DNA of 64,000 bases, from contig JAAVVG010000008.1 of NCBI GenBank assembly GCA_012976225.1, forward strand, positions 682,001 to 746,000. The letters run 5' to 3'. Source of the stretch: Golubevia sp. BC0850. Taxonomy: Eukaryota > Basidiomycota > Exobasidiomycetes > Golubeviales > Golubeviaceae. The translations under genes were made by a program, and so were the position numbers. The notes beneath the pieces were generated by a model. It was not told where the DNA came from. It was given only the letters and a program-made list of their open reading frames with translations, and did not search any database. Below, piece by piece: positions 1 to 11,667 of the stretch (position 1 is its first letter; every line of letters begins with the position of its first letter).

Positions 1-150
1 CTCTTTTCAGAGTCTCTTTAAGGGAGGGGTTCATCCGGGCGGAGGAAAACAAAGGGGCTCGTCCCCTCTTTGGCCGTAGAGCCCCTTCGAAAACGGTTTC
101 CTTGGATGGATGAGTGATTGAGATCTTGAGAGTCTGAGTTCAAAACCTCA

Positions 151-159
151 TATAAAAGG
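151..159 (+). promoter_or_regulatory. TATA-like box upstream of the first gene
   Basis: A TATAAAAGG match lies about 55-65 bases before the ATG at 215 and is followed by a pyrimidine-rich stretch that could hold the transcription start. This is seen in the sequence; its function is inferred. Confidence 0.4.
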
Positions 160-214
160 AGGTCGATTCCCTTTCTCAACTTTTTTTTCCCTCCTCTTCA
201 TCGTCAAATCTGTC

Positions 215-1569
215 ATGCAAACTTTCAAGATGGAAACCTCCAAGCCTTCTTTCAAGCTCAAGTCACTGCCTTCTCCAAGAGATCCAAAGCAGCTTCAAGA
301 AATGCTCTTGCAGCCAAGCTTAGGAAGTGCAGCTACCAGAACTCTCCCTTTTTCAGACACTCAATCATCCACTTCCAAAGCTCGCAGCTACTCAGTCAGT
401 GAGGCTATGAACTCTTCTTCAATAGATTCATTGGCTTCAAGTGCTGCTTACGCATCTTTAGCAAGTGGATTGGTTATGGCTGTTGATGATTTTCCCTCAT
501 ACAATCCATGCGTAACTTCAAGAGTTGCATCAAGTAGCGGCTCCTCCGTCTCTCATCCCTCTTCTCCCTACCCACTCAGTTCAAATCTCTACCCAAATTA
601 TCAGCACAAAAGCTCGAACTCGAACTTGATTTCGCACTCGGATTGGAATGGTGAAGTTCATCAGCCACCTGTCAACAATGCTCATGCCTCGAAACTCAAC
701 TCGAATTTTCTGCGCCTCAACTTGAACCACGATTCTACGGACGAGCCAATTCTCCAAGGAGCCATTCATTATTACTCTCCTTCTGAAGAACTTGCAGTCT
801 CGAATCTTTGCCATCTCAAGCAGCCTGTACTTAGAAGTAGAGCCCCTTCGATTTCTGAAGCGTATCGTTATTCGAGACCTCAACAACCTACTTTCGAACA
901 TCAAGGTGGAACACAGGCTGTACGCTCCGTCGGATCGAGAGCATCAGAATTCAGAGAGATCGATCATTCTTTTCTACCTGGAATGGAAGTAGTCTTTTGG
1001 ACTGTGGAAGAATTTGAGGTGTCACAGAATCTCTCAGGGAGGAGTAGATCAGGTAGTCTCCAAGAGAGAACTTCTCCATCCTATACCAGAAGAAGAACGG
1101 GAACGGTTCAGAAGGTGAGTGCAATTCTGGAACTCTAGACATTTCTCGTATAAGTAGAGAGCGACTCGATCTCACCCTCTTCGCCTCCTTTTCGCTTTGC
1201 AGATCGAGCCAACCACTTGCTGGATCGGTAAGTAGGGAAGGCAGACCTTCTTTCGCTCCTCCTCAAGGCTCGGAGCTTCCCTTGAAAGGCTTCAAAAGAC
1301 TCGGAGGCTGAACCTTTGCCCTTTCCTCCCCTTTTCTTCCAGCCACTTACTTTGTCAATGAATGTCACGCTCCAACCTCACATCGCGGAACTCGTGCCAA
1401 CGTTTCTTCTGCAATAGTAGGACGCTCTTTATCGGAATCTGTATCAATAATGAAGTTCTTCGGTCCACGCTGTAGCAAGCCTCCAAAGACTCCAGTCGGT
1501 TGGGTTTCCATCAAAGTGGAAGCTTCAAACATGATGAGGAGCTGTGTCGCCGAAAGGTTGAATCTCTGA
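215..1569 (+). CDS. Ser-rich hypothetical protein, 3 exons
   Basis: I do not recognise this protein. Exons are about 215-1114, 1203-1227 (a 25-nt exon) and 1343-1569, giving about 383 residues. Both introns have GT-AG ends (gtgagt and gtaagt donors) and the phases agree. The first ~240 residues are rich in Ser, Pro and Asn and look disordered. A more ordered stretch begins near residue 250 (PGMEVVFWTVEEFEV), followed by Arg/Ser-rich sequence. The last exon holds CFGP/KPPKTPVGWV-like sequence with no domain I can name. The start was chosen as the first ATG after the TATA-like box; a second ATG five codons in (METSKPSF) is possible. The codon pattern and frame-consistent splice sites argue that the gene is real. 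The third exon is less certain than the first. Confidence 0.55.
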
Positions 1570-2094
1570 GTCCTGGTTGAAAGGAAAAAAAGAGAGAGGA
1601 AGTGAGAAATTGTTTTCAATGTAAAATAGCAAGAAGGTTCTCAAAGCCTACGATACCAAATCAACCTGCTTTCTTCAACGCTGCGTCTAACGGAGAAGGG
1701 GATAGAGAGCGCGTTCGTTTCCTTTCACCCCCATCTCGTTCTCTTAGTGAGATCTGTCACTTCAAGTTGGGTTGGATGTTAGGACTTAGGAGTGAGAAAG
1801 ATTGGGGAACCGAATGACGTCAACATCGGCCAACTGCCCGATTTCTATTCTTGTTGTCCAGTCTTCTCCGAGGTCTAAAGATCTTGGCTATGACGGTACC
1901 GACGCCATCGTCAGCCAAAACAAGTCCCTTCTTCTCCGTTCAACGCAGGAATCCCAAAACTTCAAGAGGCAGCGCAAAATGAAAGACTACGAGACTCCAA
2001 CTCCGCAGAGATAAAGAATCGAGTTCGAGAAAAAAAGGAAAAAAAAACAAAACCTCCAGTCCCAAATCCACTATTAGACCGCACTGCCTCGAAA
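1570..2094. other. Intergenic region between two + strand genes
   Basis: Contains the 3' flank of the Ser-rich gene and the promoter of the membrane protein gene at 2095. Short open frames here (for example around 1800-2014) have no splice support and no recognisable product. A poly-A-rich run near 2030-2050 lies just before the next gene. Nothing else seen. Confidence 0.5.
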
Positions 2095-2942
2095 ATGACC
2101 AAGAGTATCTCCTCCAAAAGCTATCGGCTCTTCCTTCACATCACCCTCCCAATGCTGTTCGCATTTTCGATTTTGGTAGCTGTATTTGGAGCTTGGAGCT
2201 GCACAATCTATGCTGAGCCTGTGAGTACGGAGTGGAGAGTGGAGACAAGAGCTCTGTCTCAGAGAACTGACCGAAAGACCTCTGCCCTCCTGCGTTTCCC
2301 TCCTTCTTCCAAGTCACCCTACAAGGAGGACATGGAGTATCCCTGGCTTGCGACTTCGGGTCTCAACACATTCACGGCAATCTTCACTTGCCTGGATTCG
2401 ATCTTTCTGTTCACTCTCACCTTCTTGAGAAACACGAACCCCAACAAAGGACACTTTTCTCTTGCGAAAGAGGATGTCTTCGGGAAGATGATCTCTCCTT
2501 CATTTGTGACTGGTCATTTTGTTTTCCTGTAAGTGAAGAAAAAGATTCGAAAGGACTTGGTGGAAGGTAACGATTGTCGACTCTCATTCTTCTTTCTGTC
2601 TCTCTGTTCTTTCAGCTGGTGTCTCTGGGTAGCAAGCGTTGTATTAAGCTTGTTGGGATTGACTCACCAGTGCGTGTACGATGGCAACGACCTCACTTGT
2701 TTCTACAACATCTTCGTTATTGCTGTGAGTATTCAGCACAGAGCCCGTTTTTGATTGACAGCTGACTTCCTTTAAATTCTGCCGCCTTCTAGTTCGGAAT
2801 CGTGTGCACAGGCTTTATTGTAATTCAGCTGGGTTTCTTCATAGCTTATTCAGTAGCTGTCAAGGGAGAACAACGGACCGAAGTTGAGTTCTTGAGAATT
2901 GAAGAGGTTGGAAAAGGTGCTGGCAGTGATAAAGAGCAATGA
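2095..2942 (+). CDS. Four-TM integral membrane protein, 4 exons
   Basis: Exons are about 2095-2220, 2314-2528, 2616-2724 and 2793-2942, joined in phase to give 199 residues. Four hydrophobic segments are visible: near residue 15-35 (LFLHITLPMLFAFSILVAVF), 55-80, 110-135 and 150-175. The order N-terminus, TM, loop, TM-TM-TM and short acidic tail resembles MARVEL-type or other small fungal tetraspan proteins. The loop after TM3 holds a cysteine pair (CVYDGNDLTC) that could form a disulfide on the non-cytosolic face. The N-terminus is short and basic (MTKSISSKSYR), so it probably faces the cytosol. No catalytic motif is seen. The family is not firmly recognised; membrane location is well supported, function unknown. 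Confidence 0.65.
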
Positions 2943-3350
2943 GCGTTCTCTTCTTTTCACGAGCTCTGTCTCGAGATTCGGTGTAAATAGTTCTACTGTA
3001 AATGTTTCTCTATCTGTACTTCGTAACTTAGCTATGACACATTGGATATCATGTGAAAGTAAGAGGTGATTAATGCATTGAAATTGTAGAATACAAGACG
3101 AAAGAAGCAGGGTAGAGTCTATGTGCAGGAATTGAAGAGGAGTCAACGATTGAAGAGGAAGATGTAATCCGAGAAAGGCTACCAAGAAGATTGAATCTGT
3201 GGAGGAAAGTCTTGAAGGGATCTAAATAGCGTTTGACGGAAGCAAAATTTGAGCCGAGATCCAAACCAACGCTTCAGACCATACTTCACTTTGAGAAATC
3301 AGTATCTGTAATGCGTTGATGGAGGTCTTTCTATTGAGGATCCAGGATCC
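2943..3350. other. Convergent intergenic region
   Basis: Shared 3' flank between the + strand membrane protein and the - strand UQCC2 gene. Open frames across it are shadows without splice signals. No repeat or RNA gene seen. Confidence 0.5.
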
Positions 3351-4161
3351 TTAAGGCTTCCCACCGAAAAAGATTCTAGCTCTCTCGCTCCAACTCATTA
3401 CGGTTTTGTTTCCTCGAGAAGCACCATCGAGAGTTGCAAGTAGACGATAGTAGTAAGCTGAATTTGAGGCAGGTTCGATGATTGAGGTCGGCGTTGGGAA
3501 CTGAAAAATGAGGAAGAGAAAGAGAGAGGGAAGATAGAGGTTTCAGAGGGAGTCAGATCAGAAAATTTGAAGCTCTTGGAGTCAAGAGTCCACAAAGTGA
3601 TAGAAATTTGAACAAATATCTCTCCTTGATGCAAAAGGCAACCTCGAAAGGAAGGTGAAGTGGGATGAAGAGGGAAGACTCATGATGGCAGAAGCTTTGC
3701 GTCATGTCCCCACTTTGCCCTTGTATCGACCCATCTGCTCTTGGAGAGAAATTGTTCAAAAGTCTATCAAGTGTCCAGTAACGCAATCCCGCGAGGCATG
3801 GCCCTCGCTATCCACCAGTAAGATCATCTCCACTGGATTAGTAATGTCAGAAAAGAGAACTCACCTCTTGACCAGCTTTATTATCCCTCAGATTCTCCAA
3901 ACTCTTCAATGCCTGCCTAGCATAGTCTAACTGAGTCTCATTCAACTCTTTGAATACCAACTTGGAGTCATCCTGAGTTATCTGAGCTTCCTTTCCCTTT
4001 GAGGTTGTCGAAGGATGATCATTTTTTGTGAAGGCTCTCCTTGCTGCTGATTGGATAGAAGGACCGAATTGATGATCAGGTCTTAATGCATCTGAAGGCC
4101 AGGATTCTGACAGGGAAACGAAGGAATCGTAGATCGTCTTGACGGAGGCTACTTTTGACAT
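3351..4161 (-). CDS. UQCC2: Ubiquinol-cytochrome c reductase assembly factor (UQCC2/CBP6-like)
   Basis: Two exons, 4161-3865 and 3500-3351, give about 148 residues. The N-terminal half reads SVKTIYDSFVSLSESWPSD..RPDHQFG, then a helix ending ALKSLENLRDNKAGQE. The second exon continues without a gap as FPTPTSIIEPASNSAYYYRL and ends in a basic, aromatic tail (ARIFFGGKP). This order, with the PAS..YYxRL block, is what I know of the Cbp6/UQCC2 family. Those proteins bind the mitochondrial ribosome exit with Cbp3 and help insert cytochrome b into complex III. The intron joining the exons is 364 nt, several times the local norm, but the phase is exact. The gene is divergent from the short-chain reductase at 4247, with only 85 bases between the two ATGs. 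The assignment is from family memory, not a search. Confidence 0.8.
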
Positions 4162-4246
4162 TTTGATGATATCTTCGAGGTGGAAGAGTGGAAGTTGTTC
4201 TCACTATCTCACAAAGATCCAATCGTCCTGGGCATCCAACACAACC
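4162..4246. promoter_or_regulatory. Very short divergent promoter
   Basis: Only 85 bases separate the ATG of UQCC2 (-) from the ATG of the short-chain reductase (+), so both promoters and both 5' leaders must overlap here or extend into the neighbouring gene. No clear TATA element was seen. Confidence 0.6.
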
Positions 4247-5492
4247 ATGAGTTCCATTTCAGAAAAACCAGTAATTCTTCTAACAGGTGCATCAAAAGGG
4301 TTGGGACTATCGATAGCCAATCTAATCCTACGAGGTTCAAGTTCCAGCAGCAGTACGAGCACCTCCACCAGTTCACTTCCTCTAACTGCTTCAAATCTAA
4401 TCACCATCTCAAGAAGCATCTCTCCAGAGCTCGAACAATTGGAATCTGAATTCTCCAGAGATTCGAGTGGAGTAGGATTGGAATGCGTGCAAGGAGATGT
4501 ACGCGATGAGCAAGTCAATAAGGAAGCTGTGGAATTGGCCATCAAGAAGTGGGGGAGACTCGATGCTGTCATTCTTAATGCTGGAGTAGTCGAGTTCGCC
4601 AGAGTAGCAAACGTAGTGAGTAAAAGCTTGGATTCGCCAGAACCAGCAATTGTATTCGTACTTGGAGCAGGAAGAACCAGGTAGAGGTCTTGAGGTTTTC
4701 TCTCCGTCTGCTCAATTTTCTCTACACCAAGAGGCCACTTTGATGCTAAAACTCTGTCCGATTTAACTCAATTCAATCGTTTTTCTTCTTTTGACAGACT
4801 CCAAAATCCTTCAGCGATCAAATCTCAATCAACTTAACCTCTCTTATCACCACCCTCCACTACTCGATTCCTCATCTACGCGAAGCACCTTCCGGAGTTG
4901 GCAAAGTAGTCTTGGTATCTTCTGGAGCAGCAGTGGGCAACTACTCGGGCTGGGCTGCTTATAATGCATCCAAAGCTGGCTTGAACTCGATCGCTAGAAC
5001 CCTCGCTAACGAAGAAGAGAAGCTAGCCGTCTGGGCTGTTAGGCCAGGCGTGTTAGACACGGATGTGAGTAATTCGAGAGAAATTCTAAATTCATGAGCA
5101 GTATGAAGAGGCGAGAGGCAAGAAGCGAAAAGCAAGGAAATTACAGCATTTGCTTCTGCCTGCCTTGTATCTTTGCCTTTCATTAGGACATTCCTTTCGC
5201 TCTTCATCGCTCTTTCTGATCCGTCTTCTCACTTTTTTGATCGCAGATGCAAGTTAGAATCCGATCGGAGGGCCTGGCCTCAATGGGCGAAACTGCTCAC
5301 TCGAAATTTACAAACCTTCACAAAGAGAAGAAGTTGCTGGATCCAATCAAACCTGCTCATGTACTCGTTTCTCTGGCTTTGAATGGAGACAGGAAGAATC
5401 CAGCTTCCAAAGAACTGGCGGAGAAAGGAAGTGGTCAACTCGGTGGATTCGTTGACTGGGAGGACGCGGAATTGAGACACTTTAGACCGTAG
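4247..5492 (+). CDS. Short-chain dehydrogenase/reductase, IRC24/benzil-reductase-like
   Basis: Exons 4247-4615, 4798-5064 and 5247-5492 are all in phase 0 and give 293 residues. The Rossmann glycine motif is TGASKGLG near residue 12. NAG lies in LDAVILNAGVVEF, the catalytic Ser in VVLVSSGAA, and the YxxxK pair in YNASKAGLN. WAVRPGVLDTDMQ follows, then LLDPIKPAHVLVSLAL. This matches the yeast YIR035C/IRC24 group of NAD(P)H-dependent carbonyl reductases (from memory: SSGAS, GWSAY.CSK, PGVVDTQMQ). A Ser/Thr-rich insert sits after the first helix (SSSSSTSTSTSS). Predicted cytosolic; substrate unknown. An ATG at 4139 in the same frame would overlap the UQCC2 gene, and MSSISEKPVILLTG is the better start. 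Confidence 0.85.
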
Positions 5493-5613
5493 AGATGGGG
5501 AGATTATGGTCACCCCTCTCATCTAAGCTTTTCTCTAATCAATCAACACTCACTCCAAAAAGTAAAAAGTCTGCAGGACGGAAAGCTAAAGAAATATTTA
5601 CAAGTGGATCGAT

Positions 5614-8600
5614 CTAACCATCCAAAATCAGCTTCAATTTTTGCTTGAGAGGACTAAGGTCATCTTCATTCTCCATTCCCATCTCAACTTCGTCTTCTGC
5701 AAATTCCAAATCCCACTCCAAGAACTTTCTAACTTTCGCTTCTGCTTCTCTGACCTCTTTTGAAGTTGGAAGTAAATTGGGATTTTGAAATCTTGATTCA
5801 TCCTCAGCCTTTACTTCGGAAGAATCTTGAAAAGAGGTAGAACCTCCAGGGACCTCTTGATTGAGTTCTAGAGAAAGACGAGCAAGATCGTGACGAAGAG
5901 CTAGACCACTGACGTACTTTGCTCTGTCGATGACGGATGGTGAGAGGTTGTAGAGACGAGCTAGATGGATTGCGTGAGATTCTTTTTCCAAACCTGGACG
6001 AAAGCTGAGATTGGAAAGTAGGTTTGGTTCAGGGAGCAAATTTTCAAGACATATGAGTAAGAATGAAAGGAGACGAAGCTCAACACTCACCGATACAAGA
6101 ACGTGATGTTCTCCTTCTCATCTTCTTCGGTGCAGATAATCTCCATATGAGCATGCTGAATGGGTAGATCAGAAGGGAGCAGATCATTTTCGAAGATGTC
6201 GTGAAAGTGAGTGGCACAGAGAACACGAGGTGCTTCAGATCCTCTTTCTAGAAGGTGCTCGAGAGTTGCTCCCAGCAATGCAGCTCCGTCTGTTAAGGGT
6301 TAGGGAAAGAGTTGGAGTTCCGGTTAGATCTGATCTATTGTAAGATAGCGAATAGTCGCTGGAAATTCACCAGAAGGCTCTGTTCCTTTGCCGAACTCAT
6401 CTAGCAAAATCAGAGATCTTGGGGTTGAGTTCCTGAGGGCGTGACTGACTTGAGCCAGATCGACTGCGCGAGAGAAAGCGGAAAATCAAAGTTGTTCAAT
6501 AGTATGGAAAACAAAAATGAACTGGAACTGGCAACTTACCCATAAAAGAGCTTTGCATTCTTGACACAGTTTCGCGGCCTTGAACACGGGTAAGAACTGG
6601 GAGATAGAAATAGAAGAGATTGGGAAGATTCAGCCTCTATCTTGGAACTTCTCACCGTTTTCGAGAATCTCTCCAGCTTACTTTTGTCGACGAGACCTAA
6701 ATGAGCAGAAGAAGCTGGCACAAAAGATCCGATTTGAGCCAAGAAGACGATCGAAGCAACTTGTTTTAAAAGAGTTGACTTTCCGCAGTAATTACTGAAT
6801 TGAAATGAAACAGGAACCTTCAGAAACACATTAACTAGAGAGTTTGAATGACGAAGCATAACTCACGCTCCAGTCATCACGATCAAACTTCCTACCACCT
6901 CTTCTCCGCTCTCGCTTTCATTCTCCACTCCAACTCCTTTACCTCCGACCAAGAACGAATCGTTCGGGACCTGGAAGTAAGAAGTGGATCCCTATCAGCT
7001 TTCTGGTGGAAAGTTTCTGTGGCCACAAAACTCACAAAGCTTTCGACACAGAGCTCCGAAATTGGATGACGACCATCACGAATGTCGATGACAGTGCTGT
7101 CGGCTTCCATCTGAGGTTTGACATATCCGTTTAGAAGAGCGGTCTGAGAGAAGCACAAAAGGCTGTTTCAAAAGAAAATCAATCGAAAGGAGTCAAAAAC
7201 AGTCTACAGCCCCCCCCCCTCTCTCTTCTTTGTGGATACTGACCAATCAAGCTCAGCGCAAAGTTCGGCTGCTTGAACGAACATTTCTGAGCTTTTAAGA
7301 ACTTCACTCGAGAGTTCTTGAGCTAGCTCGATCTCACGATCTGCGATGAAGGTATGTAGATCTCCAACATGGCGATCTAAGTCTTGCATCTTGTCTCCTT
7401 TCCAGTAGATGTTAGTGTCGGTAGCGAACTAGAGGTGATCAGAAGGAGATGTTTGATGGAGTGAGAAAGAGAGAGAGATCAAAAGTACACAAAGACCAAT
7501 CGCACTCACTTTGAACTCCCAGCCTTCCATGTAGTACTCCTGAGTAGATCCGGAGTCAGCTGTGCGAGTTCTTGTACTACCAGAGACTGGAGTAGCTAAA
7601 AGGTAGCCAAGTTGAGGAAAGTAGACCACATGAAGACTGAGTCGATTGTTTCGGAAACGAAGATGTCAGGCTTTTTCAGAAGAGCACCTCTGAAAGAAAA
7701 CTCACGAATCGGCATGCTCAGGAGAAACCGTCTGTCTCAGTTGTTGAGCAATGGAATTCAACATACTAGGCAAAGCAGCATAATCCCTTCTAAGCTCGTC
7801 CAATCCTTCTTCAACGTTTGCTTTAATAGAAACACGTCTTTCGATTTCACTTTCATCAAAGTCGATGACCATTTCGATGAGTTCCAAGACGGTTTGAAAA
7901 GCGTCTCTGTCGAAAGTTTGAAGAATCTTCTGAACGATTTCAGCGCTCCTTCCACAATCTAAACCACGAACTTGTTCTCTGATGAGTAAGGATTTGAAGC
8001 AAAATTGAAGAAGATTTCTGAAATCTTTAGCACTTGCAGTTCCTCTCTTGAAGATCGAAACGAGTTTGGGTACGTTTTTCATTCCTTTCAAAGCTTTTCC
8101 GATGTCTTTCACTGCTTCTGAATTGCTTGGGTAGAGGAGACAATCTATTGCTGAATGTCTGGATTTGATGACCTCGATATCTAAGGATGGGAAGAGAAAC
8201 CATCTACGAAGTAGAGAACGACTGATTGGAGTACGAGTTTGATCGAAGATCGCTGAGTGGAATGGAAAGAGAGGATCAGGACTGAGATCATATAGCTTCA
8301 GCTTCAATTTTCGACTTACCGAATAACGACAATCCTTCTTTGACTTGAGAAGAATGAAAAGTAGAATGAGATTCCTCATCAAAAACTCCCAAAGCAGCTC
8401 TAGAATCTGCATTAATAAAAAGACATTTATCCAAAGTCAAAGTTTCGATCTTGGAAATCTCAACATCAGTTTCAGAGTTTGGTAAATCTCCAGCAGCTCT
8501 GGATCTGATCATATGTTGAAGTAAAGCAGAAGCTGCAGAAGTAGACAAAGGACAAGATTCCAAATCCAAACGACAAGCTAGACCTAACTCTTGACGAATT

Positions 8601-9529
8601 CTCTTTTGAGTTTCATCTCCACCATTAGCATTTCTATTTCTCCAAGCTTGAAAACCTTGGGAAACTCCACTACTTCTTTGAGTACTAGCCGCTTGGTTTT
8701 GACGAGTGGTACTCATAGAAGCTGAAGCTGAAGTCGAGTCGTCGACTTCTTCTGAGATTCTTAAAGTCATTAGACGACTTTTTCCTGCTGAAAAGGAGTA
8801 CTCTCGAGCGGGTCTGATTTGAAGAGTTGATCCTGTACCATTGACTGGATGAGGATGAAGAGAAAAAGGTGACTTTCGGAGATGAATCTTACGCATACAT
8901 TCAACTTTTTCCAAACTCACGTTGTTCTTTGAGATTTGAGAGAAAATCCTCTGAGCACTTGGAGGAAGCCAAAACCAATTCTGGCTTGAATTGATCAATG
9001 ACTTCTCGATATCCGAGAAAAGAATTCCGCTTTCAGTACAACGACATCGAAGGAACATTTCCAAGAACTCACGCATTCCAGCCAAATCCCTGGTTTCTCC
9101 AGCATCCAATCTTCCGCTAGGAATCGATCCATCAGAGACACTACTTTCACTTTGATCTTTTCTGATTCTACTTGAAAATTCAGGTTGAAGTGCAGCCAAA
9201 GGAGAATCTTCTAACAAGAATAAAGAGAAAGTTTCCTTGTCATAAAAAGCTGCTCCTAATCTTCCGTTGGTTGCTGAGATTGACAGAGTCAATGATGGTG
9301 AATCGAATTCTTCACTCTCGTTGTCTTCTTCTTCTGAAGAATCTCTCAATTGAGATCTCGGGATTGAAGGACGTTCTGAAACTTGAGAGGCTGATCTTGA
9401 TCTTACCGAGCGAGAAGCTGGAGATTGAGATCTCTGCGGAGATGATGATGAAAAAGTTAGGTTTGATCTGGCTTTCGTTGACAATGAACTTACAAAATGT
9501 ACACGACTTGGTCTTCCTTGAGGTTGCAT
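5614..9529 (-). CDS. MSH5: MutS homolog 5, meiotic recombination ATPase
   Basis: Reading from 9529 down to the stop at 5614, about 13 exons give roughly 1,000 residues. The N-terminal ~70 residues are Ser/Arg-rich, then the mismatch-binding-like region starts at [16 protein letters not shown] change of frame between exons recovers [18 protein letters not shown]. The lever region carries [13 protein letters not shown] and [24 protein letters not shown], followed by [20 protein letters not shown]. The ATPase part holds Walker A GANYCGKST (near 6790), Walker [12 protein letters not shown] (near 6400) and the ATHFHDIF loop. MSH5 pairs with MSH4 as a clamp on meiotic joint molecules; it does not act in mismatch repair. 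The glycine-rich loop departs from the usual NxSGKS spelling but keeps GK[ST]. A further intron in the first 40 codons (donor after VHF) is possible. A poly-C run of nine lies in one intron near 7210. Confidence 0.9.
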
Positions 9530-10730
9530 TTTGCTTGAGGAGTAGAAAAGGTTGTTTGGGAAAGAGGGAAGAAGTGATTTTTGCTCCGAGCTTTTTGAAC
9601 TTGAATAAGCACGGCCCTCTCTTCCCAGATCTTCCTACCTGTCAACTCTCAGACATCGACTAACCATATTACAAAAGGAGCAGAAAAAGAAGAGGAACAA
9701 GTCAGAACCTGCGAAACTCTTTTATGGATCCAGACCCATCAATCACCATGACTCACCTTCTACTCACCCATCTCCAGAGTCTTCAGACCTTCAGACAACA
9801 AGTCAAGTAAGCAACAAAAGGAAATCATGAGAATTCGAGAGAGAACAGAGAATGAAGAGGTGAATGATTCCGAGAATTAGAGTTACAAGTAAATGAAAGA
9901 AACGGGACAACAGAGACGACCCAGAAGAAAGCAACAAGAAAAGCGAAAAGAAGAAGGAGAGAGACGAGCAGAGGGGAAAACAGAAAGGTTTGTGAGGATG
10001 GGAAAAGTTGTTACAAATAGGAAAGGAAACTGAACAAGGGAGGTGGGGGGAATCTATATAAGCTCGAGGGGTTGAAAATTCTTGAAAATCGGATTGAACC
10101 AAAAAAGGGGTTGAACATGAAATAAGAAAGAAAGAGAAGAACGGATTCGAAGGTAAAGAAGGGGGTATCTTCTTGATGAAACTTTTGAAGATGGTAAGGT
10201 TTTTATCTGGTATCCATTTCAAATGATAGGCCTGGTTCTTATTTTTCATGATTGATTTAGAAATTGAGTTCTACTTGGCGTTTTCAAGAAAGTTGGAGTG
10301 GAAGAAGGAGGGGAAAGCTATTTGTTGAGGGGTGAGAATTTCTCTAAAAGGCTGCGCATTCAGAAGGTTCCTGCTCCTGAAGACACCTAGGATTGAGTTT
10401 GTAGAGTTGTGTTGAATGAATTGAGAGTTGAAATTGAGATGCGCGCGCTTTACTTGAAAGAGCTTCTGTAAATGTGGTTGATGATTTGATTCGAGTGTTG
10501 TGAATTGGGTTTGGTTCTTGAGTCCTGCACCTTCATTTCTCCCGCCACCTCCCTAGTTGCGAGGTCTCAATTCCTCCGATTGTAATGATTTATACCTTGG
10601 ACCTCCTTCATGAGATTCTCCGCTTTCCTGTTGTTGAACTAGAGTCTCTTTCTTTTCTCCTGCTGCTACTCCACTCCCTTGACCCGTCCCCTCATCTTCC
10701 ATCTCTCCTTTCCCTTCCTCCTCACTTGAA
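9530..10730. other. Intergenic region upstream of MSH5
   Basis: About 1.2 kb between the MSH5 start and the end of the next - strand gene. A TATATAAG-like element lies near 10055. Several purine-rich tracts (GA-rich, 9830-9980) make long spurious open frames on the - strand. An acidic frame at 10553-10730 (EEEGKGEMEDEGTGQGSG) could belong to an alternative 3' end of the neighbouring hypothetical gene, but I found no splice site that joins it. Confidence 0.45.
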
Positions 10731-11415
10731 TCATTTCTCATTCTCAAAACTCCCACAACCTTCCTGACTATGTTGAGAGTTATAAGAATAGGAAGTTGAA
10801 GTAGAAGAAGAAGTCCCACCATTCAAAGATTGAGTACTATTAGTTGGATGTGAATTGGTTGGTGAATCTTCAAAGTGGTGTGATGAGTGAGTGATTGATG
10901 ATCCTAGAGAAATCAGTTGAGAAACATCAACAAAGAGAAAAGAAGAAGAAGAAGGAAACCTCGAGTGAGTCTGGAGAAGAGAGGATTGTAGATTCTCGGG
11001 TGGGTAGGATGACCTCAACCGAGCATGCCCGGATGAGAGGAAATCGAGATTGGAAAGAAAAAGACTCACCAGATTCAGAAGTTTGATCTGAATAAATGGA
11101 ACTTGAATTGAAATGAGAAAGGTTCAAATAAGGTAATTGCTGTTTCTGTTGTTGATTGGATTTGTGAAGTGAAAGAAGTTCTTCATCTGAGAGAAGTGAA
11201 ATTTCTGAATTGGGATGTTGTTGGAAATGTTGCTGATGTAATTCATCTAGTGGATCGAAATCCTGTTAAAGGAAAGAAAGGAAAGAGAGAGAAAGGAAAG
11301 TTAGTGAGATGGATGGAAAAAGAGAAGAGAAGAGAAGCAGGGCATGGTGGCATGGCATGGCGGAGGTGTTGGGCTTGGATGAACTTACTCTGTTGGCATT
11401 GGTTGATGAAGTCAT
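10731..11415 (-). CDS. Small Ser/Gln-rich hypothetical protein, 3 exons
   Basis: Exons at about 11415-11389, 11262-11070 and 10903-10731 join in phase to about 130 residues. The protein starts MTSSTNANR, then reads DFDPLDELHQQHFQQHPNSE with an acidic SLLSDEELLSL segment, a Gln-rich stretch and a Ser/Thr/Asn-rich tail. It has no membrane segment or signal peptide and I do not recognise it. Support comes from three phase-consistent exons, CAG/TAG acceptors and a short start exon that is common in this genome. It is divergent from GPATCH1, with 252 bases between the starts. The 3' end is uncertain, since another open frame continues to 10553. Confidence 0.45.
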
Positions 11416-11667
11416 GATGGTTGGATTCAGTTGAAGTTGAGATTGATGTTGATGTTTGGAATTGATTTGGATGGAAAGTTTCAAGGTTGTTGAAGAAAGA
11501 CGTTGTTTGTGGTGAGAGAGAGAAAAGAGAATCGAATTCATGTAGCGCCCAAAGCAGTGGGACATCTAGAACATTCTGTCCTCAACCGATCCACTCTTGC
11601 CGACTCGACTTTTGCAACTTCAATTCATCCCTTCATCACCAGCACGTCGATTCAGTCAGTCATCGTG

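Noticed and set aside
9803-10249. Open - strand frame with Phe/Ser-rich sequence
   Set aside because: It is the complement of a purine-rich tract and has no splice support, no codon bias and an unlikely composition.
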